Positions 1 through 8,968 of a DNA stretch of 64,000 nt are shown piece after piece. A model generated the notes under the pieces. That model did no database searches and was not told the DNA's origin. It saw only the letters and a program-made list of their open reading frames with translations. The number at the start of each line of letters is the position of its first letter. The first letter of the stretch is position 1. Location: NCBI GenBank assembly GCA_018399495.1, contig JAGYOG010000008.1, forward strand, positions 22,859 through 86,858, in the 5' to 3' direction. The stretch comes from Sphaerochaeta sp. (lineage in GTDB: Bacteria > Spirochaetota > Spirochaetia > Sphaerochaetales > Sphaerochaetaceae). The position numbers and the translations under genes are program-made.

Positions 1-343
1 TAGGGAGAATACCTTCATCTACCTGAAGCTCAAAAGCGATGATCTGTACATCGAAAACCAACTGATGCTGGAAAAACCAAAGCGAAGCAACCTGAGGGAT
101 CCTGAGATCAAGAGCGAGGTAACTAAAACGGGAAGAGGTTTCTCCGTTACGGTTAGCTGTACCTATCCAGCTTTTGAGGTAGCACTGGAGGCAGAGGGCA
201 TCAGCGGTGTCTTCAGCGACAATCTGTTTGCAATCCGACCTACTGCCCAGAAGGTAGTCACCTTCAAACCAAGAGGAGAAGTCAGCCTGGAAGAGTTCAA
301 GGAAAAATTGCAGATCTATGATCTCTGGGGAAGCAGTCACTAA
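1..343 (+). CDS. beta-mannosidase (GH2), C-terminal end only
   Basis: The reading frame is open from base 2 and ends with TAA at 341-343, so only the last 113 residues are visible. The sequence has the shape of the final Ig-like domain of GH2 beta-mannosidases: alternating beta strands, then a segment around FSDNLFAIRPTAQKVVTF that matches the family's 'DNFFDLLPGE' strand close to the C-terminus. The catalytic domain lies upstream of the window, so the assignment rests on this tail alone. The next locus encodes a sugar importer and a GH20 hexosaminidase, so a shared role in breaking down mannose- and GlcNAc-containing glycans is plausible. A clear terminator follows directly. Confidence 0.6.
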   Translation, partial: RENTFIYLKLKSDDLYIENQLMLEKPKRSNLRDPEIKSEVTKTGRGFSVTVSCTYPAFEVALEAEGISGVFSDNLFAIRPTAQKVVTFKPRGEVSLEEFKEKLQIYDLWGSSH

Positions 344-350
344 GTCCAAT

Positions 351-386
351 CAAACCCTGCTGTATTACACAGTGGGGTTTGTTTTT
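351..386 (+). terminator. Rho-independent terminator after beta-mannosidase
   Basis: The stem CAAACCC/GGGTTTG encloses a second stem, CTGT/ACAG, and is followed by GTTTTTC. It starts 7 nt after the stop codon of the plus-strand gene. Confidence 0.8.
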
Positions 387-474
387 CTTTCCTGTTGTAA
401 AAGACAGCTCAGATTTTCTTAATCGGGTCCCTCTGGCCACTCATTTAGAGAATATGTCCTGACATACATGTGCG

Positions 475-502
475 TAAAACAGGGGAGCCTTCCGGCTCCC
501 CC
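475..502 (-). terminator. Terminator of the sugar ABC operon (minus strand)
   Basis: A perfect 8-bp stem, GGGGAGCC/GGCTCCCC, with a TTCC loop at 482-501. On the minus strand it is followed by TGTTTTAC. It lies 35 nt past the stop codon of the solute-binding protein gene at 537. Confidence 0.8.
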
Positions 503-536
503 ATTACGTAGTATGCTTGTTAGAACCTACTGGTTT

Positions 537-1886
537 TTATTTCCAGTTGTCCCAAGCCTTCTGTACTTCAGATGCAACCTGCTCAGGGCTCTTGTCTCCA
601 AGTCCGATTTCCTGCAAACCAGTATTGATGACATTGTAGACGTCACTGTGCAAGACACCGTCGACAACCGGGGTTATCGGGGTGTGAGCAGCATAATAAG
701 CAGCTCTCTTGGCAATGAACGGCTCAAGATCCTTCTCTTCAACCACCTTCTCAACATCAACGTTGAGGTTGGAAGGGAAGGAAGCACCGGTACTCAGGCG
801 GTAGGTCTGGACATACTCACCCTGCAAGTACTTGATCAATCTCCATGCAGCAGCTTCCTTGGCAGATCCAGCAGGAATGTTAGCACTCATGCCCCAGCCA
901 GTTCCTACAACACCACTGTTGGAGTTTTTAAGTACTTCACCAGGAAGGTTGGGAATGACCATGAGTTCGAAATCGTTCTGCTGGGAATCAGGGCCGATAA
1001 GGGCCTTGCCAGTGGTGATATCTGTCTGGAAGGATGCAGTGGACCAGTCGCCATCAATGTAGAAGGCTGCTTTCCCGCTCGCGAAACTACCACGTGAGGA
1101 GCCATAGGGACTGCTTAGGCTGTTTCTGTTGATCATTCCAGAGCGATACATATCATCGATCAATGCGAGTGACTTCACGAACCAATCATCGGTAAAGTCG
1201 ATTTCGCCGGCAGCGAGCTGGTCATACCAGTCAACTCCGCCGTAACGCCCGACAACCATTGAGAAGAGACAGCTCTGCATTACCCAAGCGTCCATGTTAT
1301 CCATGGCGATCAAATCGATTCCTTTTGCTTTCAATGGCTTTACCATTGCCTTCATCTCATCATAGCTCTTGGGAATATCGAAACCATTCTCACGGAGCAC
1401 CTTTGCATTCACATAGAGCATGTGTGTAGCGGTGACACCGTTAGGAAGCTCAGCAAGATATCCTGCGAACTGAGGAGCAGTGGTTGCTAGGTTGTAATCA
1501 TCAACCAATCCGTCCTTCTCAAGAAACGGCATCAGGTCTTTCACACTGTTAGTGATGTGCAAGCTGGTGGAACGACCACTGGGCCACATGTACAAAACAT
1601 CAGGAACCTGGCCACTAGCAACATAGGCCTCAGTCTTCTGATGGAACGGCTCATTGAACAGATCCTCACGCACCAACTTGATGTCTGGATTCTCTTCCTC
1701 GAATTTGTCCCAAACCATCTTGATCTCATTGGCACTGTTCGGTTCGGACATGTCAATGTAGTTCAGTACGGTAAGCTCCACTTTCCCTGATGCAGACGCA
1801 TCTTCCTTGGTCCCTTGAGCAAAGACTGATGTTACTACCATCAGCAGCGCAAGCGCCAATACGGAAATTTTCTTTAAACCAGTCAT
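537..1886 (-). CDS. Sugar ABC transporter substrate-binding protein
   Basis: A 449-residue extracellular solute-binding protein of the carbohydrate (SBP_bac_1/8) type. Residues 1-24 form a signal peptide: KK, a run of hydrophobic residues, then VFA-QG. There is no lipobox cysteine, so it is probably released to the periplasm. Family features include an N-terminal strand of the ELTVLNYIDMSEP type, a central aromatic-rich ligand region and GWGMSANIPAGSAKEAAAWRLIKYL near the C-terminus. The ATG has a strong AGGAGG ribosome-binding site. It is the last gene of the order ROK - permease - permease - SBP, separated from the permease by a 173-nt gap that carries a palindromic operator candidate. No ATPase is encoded here, so the transporter probably uses a shared MsmK-type ATPase. 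The substrate is unknown; the neighbouring GH20 and GH2 enzymes suggest a GlcNAc- or mannose-containing oligosaccharide. Confidence 0.9.
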   Translation of the reverse strand: MTGLKKISVLALALLMVVTSVFAQGTKEDASASGKVELTVLNYIDMSEPNSANEIKMVWDKFEEENPDIKLVREDLFNEPFHQKTEAYVASGQVPDVLYMWPSGRSTSLHITNSVKDLMPFLEKDGLVDDYNLATTAPQFAGYLAELPNGVTATHMLYVNAKVLRENGFDIPKSYDEMKAMVKPLKAKGIDLIAMDNMDAWVMQSCLFSMVVGRYGGVDWYDQLAAGEIDFTDDWFVKSLALIDDMYRSGMINRNSLSSPYGSSRGSFASGKAAFYIDGDWSTASFQTDITTGKALIGPDSQQNDFELMVIPNLPGEVLKNSNSGVVGTGWGMSANIPAGSAKEAAAWRLIKYLQGEYVQTYRLSTGASFPSNLNVDVEKVVEEKDLEPFIAKRAAYYAAHTPITPVVDGVLHSDVYNVINTGLQEIGLGDKSPEQVASEVQKAWDNWK

Positions 1887-2004
1887 TGTTACCTCCTAAT
1901 GACTTCTTCCTGCTTTCCTGCGGCAGGTCTCCCCTCCCGCTCGGTTCTTGTTTCATCACATCCTGTTTCAGATGTGAAGTAATCATTATCTTTTTAGTTC
2001 ATAC

Positions 2005-2014
2005 TTTGTACAAA
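2005..2014. promoter_or_regulatory. Candidate ROK operator upstream of the SBP gene
   Basis: A perfect 10-bp palindrome, TTTGTACAAA, in the gap between the second permease and the solute-binding protein gene, 119 nt upstream of its start. The same core recurs in the ROK/hexosaminidase divergent region at 5071-5146. Confidence 0.5.
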
Positions 2015-2059
2015 CTAATGCTACCACCACTACCACCAGCTGTCAAACAGTTTCACCTG

Positions 2060-2911
2060 TTAGCCTTTTACCGCGCCGGCGGCTACACCCTTTGTAATCT
2101 CCTTGCGGAAGAACATGTAGAAGAGCAACATCGGAATCAATCCAATCACCAATGCAGCGAATTGCTTTCCAAAGTCACTACTCAGTGCGCCCGCAAACTT
2201 CTGCACTCCAACCGGCAAGCTCTTCAACGCATCGCTGCTGGTGAGGATGTTGATCAGCATGAACTCATTCCAAGTACCGGTAACTGTCAGGATGGCAACG
2301 GTCACACCGACAGGGGCCGCCATGGGAACGATGATTGCTATGAATATCTTCATATAGGTTGCCCCATCAATACGTGCAGACTCAATCAAGGCAGTGGGGA
2401 TGGCCTTAATATACTCAGTACCCAGATAAATGCCCATCGGCATCGCGATACCAATATAGGGAATCAATACCCCAAGACGGGAGTTGTACAAACCCACCCA
2501 GTTGATGATCAAGAAAAGCGGTACCATAATAGACTGCAGAGTGAGCAACAACCCAATGATAAAGGAACCATGGATATACTTGGTAGCCTTGTTGGGTATC
2601 TTTGCAAAGGCAAAGCCCGCCATGAATGAGAATATCAGTGTTGCCACAGTGGTAATGCCAGTGTAGATAATGCTGTTGAGAATCAGACTGGGAAACTTTC
2701 CCCTGACCCAGGCATCCTGATAGTTGACCAGAACCCAATCCCTGGGAATGCCCAGTTTATTCAACTGAAACTCTGTAGTAGTCTTGAAGGAGTTCATTGC
2801 AAGCCAGATCAGTGGATAGATTGCCATGACGGTAAAGAAAATCATGACTGCATAGGTTAATCCCAAATTGATTCTTGCTCGGGTTGAGCGGGTATCTTTG
2901 ACATCTCGCAT
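2060..2911 (-). CDS. Sugar ABC transporter permease (MalG type)
   Basis: A 283-residue inner-membrane permease of the carbohydrate CUT1 type with about six transmembrane segments. The cytoplasmic EAA loop that contacts the ATPase reads ESARIDGATYMKIFIAIIVP at about residues 177-196. The start at 2911 lies 2 nt after the TAA of the preceding permease and has a GGGAG ribosome-binding site five bases upstream, so the two permeases are translationally coupled. It forms the transmembrane channel with the gene at 2914-3822 and works with the binding protein at 537-1886. Confidence 0.92.
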   Translation of the reverse strand: MRDVKDTRSTRARINLGLTYAVMIFFTVMAIYPLIWLAMNSFKTTTEFQLNKLGIPRDWVLVNYQDAWVRGKFPSLILNSIIYTGITTVATLIFSFMAGFAFAKIPNKATKYIHGSFIIGLLLTLQSIMVPLFLIINWVGLYNSRLGVLIPYIGIAMPMGIYLGTEYIKAIPTALIESARIDGATYMKIFIAIIVPMAAPVGVTVAILTVTGTWNEFMLINILTSSDALKSLPVGVQKFAGALSSDFGKQFAALVIGLIPMLLFYMFFRKEITKGVAAGAVKG

Positions 2912-2913
2912 GG

Positions 2914-3822
2914 TTACTCCCTCCCCCCGAACTTTTTCTCAACCCACTTGGTCAGGCCGATAAGAATAAAACTGATGATTACCATCACGGTGCTGATCGC
3001 ATTTGCCAGGGGATATCTCGGGGCTCCCTTGAAGGCTTTGTCAAACATGTAGATGGAAAGCACACTGGTGCGGTTCGCCGGACCTCCGGCGGTCATGACG
3101 TAAATCAGGTCAAAACTCTTCAGCGATCCACTGATGGCAAGAATTGCCGTGGTTACCAGTACCCCTGAGAGTGCAGGAAGTATGATATAGCGAAGCGTCT
3201 GTCCTTCTGTCGCTCCATCAATACGGGCAGCTTCAATGACTGCGCTGTCTATTTTCTGAAGGTTTGCGATGAAGATGATCAGGTACATACCGGTATACAT
3301 CCAGAGGATTACAAAAAGGACCGGTAGCATTGGATGATTGCTTATCCCATATTCATATTGGGGATTGAAGAGTCGAACCAGTTCAGGAAACGCCCCATAC
3401 GGAGCAAAGAAGGATTTCCAGAGAATACCGATGACAACCGTGGATATGACGGTGGGAAGATAGATCATGGTCTGGAAGAAATCTGCAAATTTAACAATTC
3501 CGCGGTACAGTACATAGGCAAGAAAGAAGCCAAGGGGAATCTGCCCAAATACAGAGACAAAGACGATCCACATATTGTTCTTCAATGCCAAATAGAAATA
3601 CTCATCGGAAAAAAGGTTCTGATACCACTTGAAACCAACCAGATGTACCGGCTTGCCACCAAAGAGCTTTCCTCCACTATAATCACTCAAGCTAAGAAAA
3701 ATTGAAAAAATCGTAGGGAAAGCCATGACCGAAATATAGATGAGAAATCCGGGAAGCACCAAAGTCCAATAAGCCCTTCTCTGCTCTCGCTTCGCATCTG
3801 CCAGCGTATGTGTTTTAGGCAT
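2914..3822 (-). CDS. Sugar ABC transporter permease (MalF type)
   Basis: A CUT1-type inner-membrane permease of 302 residues with six predicted transmembrane segments. The EAA loop is EAARIDGATEGQTLRYIILP, in the second half of the protein. A longer frame would start at 3849, but I choose ATG 3822 because GGAGG lies seven bases upstream of it, while the upstream ATG has no visible site. With this start the gene overlaps the end of the ROK gene by 8 nt, so the two are probably coupled. Partner of the permease at 2060-2911. Confidence 0.9.
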   Translation of the reverse strand: MPKTHTLADAKREQRRAYWTLVLPGFLIYISVMAFPTIFSIFLSLSDYSGGKLFGGKPVHLVGFKWYQNLFSDEYFYLALKNNMWIVFVSVFGQIPLGFFLAYVLYRGIVKFADFFQTMIYLPTVISTVVIGILWKSFFAPYGAFPELVRLFNPQYEYGISNHPMLPVLFVILWMYTGMYLIIFIANLQKIDSAVIEAARIDGATEGQTLRYIILPALSGVLVTTAILAISGSLKSFDLIYVMTAGGPANRTSVLSIYMFDKAFKGAPRYPLANAISTVMVIISFILIGLTKWVEKKFGGRE

Positions 3823-5023
3823 GCGTAACCTCCATCCTTGGTTTTTCATACGTTTTCTTCATAGGATAGGCTTGGTCAATAACATCCTCCCAATCAAAAT
3901 GAGTACGACTTTCAATTTCTGAGAGCTCTGGAACTGCAAACAATTTCTGCAGGAACATGGTAGATGCTCCCTTCGCTACCACAAATTCGTCTTTGGTATC
4001 GAAGAGCAGTTTACATCCAATCTTGTCCATGACGGCTAGGAACTGCGGACACTCCTCCTTGAGAAACTCCCTAATTCTGGATTCATCACTGAACGGTTTT
4101 CCATGGACAAAAAACACCCGGGGGTCCAACACGGAGAGAATGGGAACCAAGGAACTGAATAGGTCCTTCATGAAAGTTTTCCAGGCTGTTTCATCAGAGA
4201 CCGACTTTATCAAAAGATCTTCAGGCAACCCAGTCTGTCCCTTGTTGTGCTCTCTCCAACTCAGCGTACAAATCTCTCCACTGCTGTGGTGGGAACCGTG
4301 GTATACCTTGCCCCCGATGGAGAGCCCAATACCAACGCCAATACCTGCACGGTCACCAAACTGATAGTTTCCTTCATGGTAGTCGGCGATCATGCACATG
4401 AAATCACCAAGATTCACATTCCTGTTGATCGTCATCTCAAGCCAAGCCGTGCAGTTTGCATCATTCTCTACAAACACAAGTACATCATACCGTTTTGCAA
4501 AGAAGTCGTAGAAATCATAGTTCTTGAGCCCGAAGGGTTCTGCATAGAGAATGATGCCATCTTCGGCATTCACGATTCCGGGTATCCCAGCAATGACAGC
4601 AAGCAATGGGATGGAGAGCCGCTCAATTTCACCCAGCACCAGATCCATCAGGAAGGTAAGGATTTCATCAAATCCAACCTCTGGTAGTTTTCCCTTATTC
4701 TGGTAGAGCAATCCCCCGGTAATATCCAGGATGACTGCACGATAATGGGAAGGCTGGATATCGAAACCGACTACACAGCCAAAACGTTCATTCAGCTTCA
4801 GGCGAATCGGCTTCCGTCCCCCCCGGCTTACCCCACTTCCCTCTTCTCCCTCATACACAACCTCATCATCAATAAGTGCACTGATGATATTGGTGACTGT
4901 AGAGCGATAGAGGTTCAGTTCTCTTGCAATATCGACCCTGCTGATGCCTGGACTTTTCCAGATCAACTGAGCAACCAAGGAAGTATTTGCATTTTTCTGA
5001 AAGTTATTGTTGTTGATTCTCAT
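3815..5023 (-). CDS. ROK-family transcriptional repressor
   Basis: A 402-residue ROK protein of the NagC/XylR type. Residues 10-60 form a winged helix-turn-helix (SRVDIARELNLYRSTVTNII). The ROK sugar-kinase-like fold follows, with GFDIQPSHYRAVILDITGG as the phosphate-1-like loop, VENDANC and a GIGVGIGLSIGG segment. The usual zinc-binding cysteine cluster of ROK proteins (CxCGxxGC) is not evident; the corresponding stretch reads GEICTLSWREHNKGQTG, which suggests the zinc site has been lost. It is the first gene of the transporter operon and diverges from the GH20 gene, as expected for a local repressor induced by the imported sugar. The ribosome-binding site is weak. Confidence 0.88.
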   Translation of the reverse strand: MRINNNNFQKNANTSLVAQLIWKSPGISRVDIARELNLYRSTVTNIISALIDDEVVYEGEEGSGVSRGGRKPIRLKLNERFGCVVGFDIQPSHYRAVILDITGGLLYQNKGKLPEVGFDEILTFLMDLVLGEIERLSIPLLAVIAGIPGIVNAEDGIILYAEPFGLKNYDFYDFFAKRYDVLVFVENDANCTAWLEMTINRNVNLGDFMCMIADYHEGNYQFGDRAGIGVGIGLSIGGKVYHGSHHSSGEICTLSWREHNKGQTGLPEDLLIKSVSDETAWKTFMKDLFSSLVPILSVLDPRVFFVHGKPFSDESRIREFLKEECPQFLAVMDKIGCKLLFDTKDEFVVAKGASTMFLQKLFAVPELSEIESRTHFDWEDVIDQAYPMKKTYEKPRMEVTHA

Positions 5024-5070
5024 GCTGGTTCTCTATACTCCGGGTACGAATGCTTTGTTTGTTCGCTCTC

Positions 5071-5079
5071 TGTACAAAC
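5071..5079. promoter_or_regulatory. Candidate ROK operator (near ROK start)
   Basis: TGTACAAAC, a 9-base match to the TTTGTACAAA palindrome core, 48 nt upstream of the ROK start codon. Confidence 0.4.
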
Positions 5080-5125
5080 CAAGCGTACCATTGCCCTATC
5101 CTGCTGTCAAGAATTAATTCATTAA

Positions 5126-5146
5126 GTTTGTACAACCTTTGTACTT
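5126..5146. promoter_or_regulatory. Tandem candidate ROK operators (near GH20 start)
   Basis: Two copies of the palindrome core in tandem, GTTTGTACAA at 5126-5135 and CTTTGTACTT at 5137-5146. They are spaced 11 bp apart, about one helical turn, and lie 34-54 nt upstream of the hexosaminidase start. Confidence 0.5.
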
Positions 5147-5179
5147 GACTTGCGCCTCCAGCCATGGTAGGACAAAGTC

Positions 5180-6661
5180 ATGGCCAAAACACACACCCCA
5201 AAAGCAAGTGAACTTCTGTTCCCCATGCCGCGAACCGTTGAAGACCGTGAAGGCTTCTTTCGCTTCCACGATGGAATTACCATCGCCATCGACTCAGCAT
5301 TCAAGGCTCTGAAGGAGACTGCTCCCACGCTTCTACATGTTCTCATGGGAGGAGAAGACATTCTGGTAAAGCAACAAGCTGGTTTTTCAAGTGAAGGATA
5401 CAGCCTCACCATCAACAATAGGCAGGTAGTCATCAAGGCAAGCAAGGAGGAAGGAGCCTTCCGTGGAATCTCCACACTAAGAAACCTATATTACACTTCT
5501 GACCATAGACTCCCCTGCTGCTACATTGAGGATTCGCCTTCCTTTGCCTGGCGAGGTTTCATGATTGACTGCAGTAGGCACTACTTCAGCCCAACCTTCC
5601 TGAAAAAACTGATCGATGTAGCCTCCTTATATCATCTCAATCGTTTCCATTGGCACTTGAGTGACGACCAAGGATGGAGGATTCCTCTGGAAGGCTGGCC
5701 GGAGCTGGAGAAGGTTGCAAGCAAGAGGACCTTGCTGCAATACACCGATGGGAGAACGTACGGGAGGCTGTACACCAAGGAAGAAATACTGGACATTCAA
5801 GCGTATGCTCATGCTCGCCATATGGTTGTCGTTCCCGAGATTGAAACCCCAGGCCATGTCTCTTCCTTGCTTGCAGCGTACCCCCAATTCGGTTGCAGTG
5901 GAGGTCCCTATGAGGTCCAGGACCGCTGGGGCATTTTCGATGAAGTACTCTGTGCAGGGAATGACCAGGTTCTGGAATTTCTGGAGGATGCCATCACCCA
6001 GATGGCGTCACTCTTCAGCGACCCCTATATCCACATCGGGGGTGATGAGTGTCCTCACACCGCCTGGGAATCCTGCCCAAAATGCCAGAAAAGGATGCAA
6101 GAAGAAGGATTGACGAAAGCAAAAGAACTCCAGAGTTGGATGACCAGCAAGATCTGTGCGATGGTAAGCAAGAAGGGAAAGCACCCCATCGGGTGGGATG
6201 AGGTCCTTGAGGGCACTGAGTCGCTCGGCATTCCACAGGACTTGATCGTCATGTCTTGGCGCGGGGTTGCCGGTGGCATTGAGGCCAGCGAGCGTAAACA
6301 TGAGGTAATCATGTGTCCCAATACCGATGGCTGTTATTTTGACTACCAGCATACCGATGATGATGAGGAGATGGGAAATTTGGGTGTAAGCAGTATCACC
6401 CAAGTCTCTCAGTTCGACCCTCTTGCAGGGCTGAAAAATGAAACAGCTCGAGGACGTGTACTTGGGAGCCAAGGGAATCTCTGGAGTGAAAAAATCACCA
6501 CCGGTCGGCAAGCAGAATACATGCTTTTCCCGCGACTGATGGTATTGGCTGAGCGTTTATGGAACCCACAGGAACAAGAAAAAACACTAAACAGAATCCC
6601 TTTATTGTATAAGGTTTGTGATGCTCTATCGATCAATTGTTACAGAGGTCCTCTAGCCTGA
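5180..6661 (+). CDS. Beta-N-acetylhexosaminidase (GH20)
   Basis: A 493-residue glycoside hydrolase family 20 enzyme that removes terminal beta-linked GlcNAc or GalNAc. An N-terminal GH20b-type domain spans about residues 1-120. The TIM barrel then starts at FAWRGFMIDCSRHYFSP, with WHLSDDQGWR at about residue 157. The catalytic Asp-Glu pair is D289-E290 in HIGGDECPHTAWESC. No signal peptide is visible, so it probably acts in the cytoplasm on sugars brought in by the divergent ABC transporter. It shares its promoter region, and probably its repressor, with the ROK operon. Two hairpins follow the gene. Confidence 0.93.
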   Translation: MAKTHTPKASELLFPMPRTVEDREGFFRFHDGITIAIDSAFKALKETAPTLLHVLMGGEDILVKQQAGFSSEGYSLTINNRQVVIKASKEEGAFRGISTLRNLYYTSDHRLPCCYIEDSPSFAWRGFMIDCSRHYFSPTFLKKLIDVASLYHLNRFHWHLSDDQGWRIPLEGWPELEKVASKRTLLQYTDGRTYGRLYTKEEILDIQAYAHARHMVVVPEIETPGHVSSLLAAYPQFGCSGGPYEVQDRWGIFDEVLCAGNDQVLEFLEDAITQMASLFSDPYIHIGGDECPHTAWESCPKCQKRMQEEGLTKAKELQSWMTSKICAMVSKKGKHPIGWDEVLEGTESLGIPQDLIVMSWRGVAGGIEASERKHEVIMCPNTDGCYFDYQHTDDDEEMGNLGVSSITQVSQFDPLAGLKNETARGRVLGSQGNLWSEKITTGRQAEYMLFPRLMVLAERLWNPQEQEKTLNRIPLLYKVCDALSINCYRGPLA

Positions 6662-6701
6662 CCTCTTGCTTTCCACCAGAGAGCTGTGATACCAATAAGA
6701 T

Positions 6702-6767
6702 ACCACCTTCTGGTGGATTTTCTCTAGTGCAGGCCCTGCTTCCGTTGGAATGCGGGCCTGCTTTTTC
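6702..6767 (+). terminator. Tandem terminators after the hexosaminidase gene
   Basis: The first hairpin is CCACC-ttct-GGTGG at 6703-6716, followed by ATTTT. The second is GCAGGCCC/GGGCCTGC at 6729-6761, with an inner TCC/GGA stem, followed by TTTTTC. The second is the stronger. Confidence 0.8.
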
Positions 6768-6769
6768 TT

Positions 6770-6804
6770 TACACAAAAAGAAAGCTGCCTCCCAGAGGAA
6801 ACAG
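6770..6804 (-). terminator. Terminator of the acyl-CoA synthetase-yhbY unit
   Basis: On the minus strand, GCTG-CCTC and GAGG-(aa)-CAGC arms pair at about 6784-6804 and are followed by TTTCTTTTTGTGT. It lies 28 nt past the yhbY stop. Confidence 0.65.
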
Positions 6805-6831
6805 CCTTGCAATCGAGTACGATACCCAATC

Positions 6832-7137
6832 CTACTCACCCTTTCTGGTAAGCTCCTTGGGAATATGTATGAGATGCTCTTCGCTCTCGCGGTAAAACGT
6901 GGCAATAAAGCCGATGATACTGATCAAAGCACTTTCCGTCTTCTGAGCCAACAGCTCTGAGAGAGGTCTCATCTCATCCTTTTGCGCCTGGAATTTCACC
7001 TTCACCAGCTCATGACTGGATAAAGCCTCGTTCAAAGCGGACACTACACGGTCATCAGCACCCTCTTTGCCGACCATTACAATCGGCTTGAGGGAGTGTG
7101 CTTGTGACCGAAGGAAATTTCTAACACTGCTATTCAT
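6832..7137 (-). CDS. yhbY: YhbY-family (CRM domain) RNA-binding protein
   Basis: A 101-residue single-domain CRM/CRS1-YhbY protein, the family's usual length. The signature segments are the KPIVMVGKEG loop near residue 20, ALNEALSSHELVKVKF at about 35-50, and IIGFIATFYRESEE near the end. YhbY proteins associate with pre-50S ribosomal particles. The gene lies 14 nt downstream of the acyl-CoA synthetase gene on the same strand, so they are probably co-transcribed. The ribosome-binding site is weak, with no GGAGG seen. A terminator follows. Confidence 0.9.
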   Translation of the reverse strand: MNSSVRNFLRSQAHSLKPIVMVGKEGADDRVVSALNEALSSHELVKVKFQAQKDEMRPLSELLAQKTESALISIIGFIATFYRESEEHLIHIPKELTRKGE

Positions 7138-7151
7138 AGAAAGTACTATAC

Positions 7152-8891
7152 CTAGTCCTTGTACTTTTGTGCAACTACGAAGCGCTTCACTTTTTTGGTA
7201 CTGGTCATCTCAAGCGGTTCATCAACCACGGTAACACGAGTAATCTTTTTGTAGGACTGCAACTCCTTGTTCACCTCGGTGACAATTTGCTGCATCCGCT
7301 CCTCGATTTTTGCCTTGGCTGAATCACCGTGCTCTTTCTGCATTTCATCACGGTACTTTTCAGCAGGATAAATCAAGGCCCTGATTCCTTCACTCTTGCT
7401 CTTCTTGTCTATAAGGAACCCAATCACACAGATAGTGTCAATCTCACTGTAGAGCTGAAAGTGATCCTCAATCTCCTCGGGGAACACATTCTTGCCTCCC
7501 TCGGTTACGATAAGGTTCTTTGCCCTACCTGTCAGGTAGAGATAGCCCTGTGCATCCTGGTAGCCTACATCGCCTGTATTGAGCCAACCATCCTCAAGTA
7601 CCTCAGCGGTTGCCTCAGGATTCTTGTAATACCCCTGCATGACCATGGGTCCCTTGATGTAGATGATTCCATTGCCCTCTGCATCCGGATTCATAATCTT
7701 GACGTCTGTTTGAGGTATTTTCTTTCCAACAGAGCTCTCAATATAGGCTTCCACTGGATTGAGGTGTGTAATGGGACTGGTCTCGGTAAGACCATAGCCC
7801 TGTACAAAATCAATTCCGAGCTGGTTGAACATCTTAAACGTAGAAGCAGGCAGCGGGCCGCCTCCACTAATACAGATACGGTTTGTATCCAGGGAGAGTT
7901 TCTTGAGCAAGAAACCGAACATCTTCTTACCGACATTCACCTTGAATATCTTCTTCAATACACCGGAGATTCCCATCATGAACCGTATGATGCCATACAG
8001 CACGATGCCCTTCTCTTTCACGCCATTCATCAAAGCAGCGATCATCTTGTTGAAAAGCATAGGAACAGCAAGGAACATTGTTACCTCACCTTCCTTCAGC
8101 TCCTTAAGCACTTGGCTGATCACCAATTTCTTGCCAAAGACGATGGAAGCACCTACACTCATGGCCTCAAAGAAGACTGCCATCATGGTATAGGAGTGGT
8201 GAATAGGGAGAATTGCATAGAATACATCGGTGGGATAGAGCGTCATATTAGCCTGTGCTAGGTAGCAGTCGGCAACCATGTTTCGATGGCTCAGCATGAC
8301 ACCCTTGGGAGTACCGGTGGTACCACTGGTAAACAGAATCGCAGCGGTATCCTCACTCTCTGCCTTGTGGCGTTTCTGGGCCTTTGCCTTGCAATCCAAG
8401 ACGAAGGGCATGTTCCCTTCCTTCTCCAAGGAGATGCGATCAGTCAAACCGAGCTTGTTCTCCTCATCAAAGGTTTCCACACGATCAGCGTCTGCAAAAA
8501 GAATCTTTACTCCTGCAAACTCCATGTATTTGAACATATCCTTATTGGTCAAGGTGTTGTCCAGAGGTACAACAATTGCACCGGCAAAAAGAATGCCAAG
8601 ATAGGCAATCGCCCACTCAGGACTGTTCTTTCCGATTACGGCAATCTTATCATCCTTCTTCACACCCTTGGAAGCAAGATAGTCTGCAACCGCTATGACA
8701 TATTCGTGTACTTCTTTATAAGTAAAAGTTTCATGCTTCGGTACAAAGGCGGTGAAACATTTGTTCTGGGCATACCGCTCAACAGAGATTTCAAACATCT
8801 CAACGACAGTCGGCCATGAACCTTCGAACATCTTACCCCGATAAGCCTCAAGGAAATCCCAAGGTTTTTCACCTTTCTTTCGTGTAGCCAT
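7152..8891 (-). CDS. AMP-binding long-chain acyl-CoA synthetase
   Basis: A 579-residue ANL-superfamily ligase that activates fatty acids to acyl-AMP and then acyl-CoA. The P-loop FTSGTTGTPKGVMLSH is at about residues 186-201, YGLTETSP at about 364, and GWLNTGDVG followed by LTGRAKNLIVTEGGKNVFPEEIE at about 434-470. A lysine-rich C-terminal tail (STKKVKRF) fits the catalytic-lysine region. The ATG at 8891 has AGGAGG eight bases upstream. Exact chain length cannot be read from sequence. It is transcribed with yhbY from a predicted promoter at 8935-8964. Confidence 0.9.
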   Translation of the reverse strand: MATRKKGEKPWDFLEAYRGKMFEGSWPTVVEMFEISVERYAQNKCFTAFVPKHETFTYKEVHEYVIAVADYLASKGVKKDDKIAVIGKNSPEWAIAYLGILFAGAIVVPLDNTLTNKDMFKYMEFAGVKILFADADRVETFDEENKLGLTDRISLEKEGNMPFVLDCKAKAQKRHKAESEDTAAILFTSGTTGTPKGVMLSHRNMVADCYLAQANMTLYPTDVFYAILPIHHSYTMMAVFFEAMSVGASIVFGKKLVISQVLKELKEGEVTMFLAVPMLFNKMIAALMNGVKEKGIVLYGIIRFMMGISGVLKKIFKVNVGKKMFGFLLKKLSLDTNRICISGGGPLPASTFKMFNQLGIDFVQGYGLTETSPITHLNPVEAYIESSVGKKIPQTDVKIMNPDAEGNGIIYIKGPMVMQGYYKNPEATAEVLEDGWLNTGDVGYQDAQGYLYLTGRAKNLIVTEGGKNVFPEEIEDHFQLYSEIDTICVIGFLIDKKSKSEGIRALIYPAEKYRDEMQKEHGDSAKAKIEERMQQIVTEVNKELQSYKKITRVTVVDEPLEMTSTKKVKRFVVAQKYKD

Positions 8892-8934
8892 CGTTCCAAC
8901 CTCCTGCGTACGATTTTCGTTCCAATCTTTTTAT

Positions 8935-8964
8935 ACTATAGGCAGAAGCATCATGAAAAATCAA
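8935..8964 (-). promoter_or_regulatory. Predicted promoter of the acyl-CoA synthetase gene
   Basis: On the minus strand, -35 TTGATT (8959-8964), an 18-bp spacer and -10 TATAGT (8935-8940). Confidence 0.55.
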
Positions 8965-8968
8965 GATT

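Noticed and set aside
1790..2629. Plus-strand open frame of 279 codons across the SBP/permease genes
   Set aside because: Antisense to two clear transporter genes; composition is unlike a real protein.
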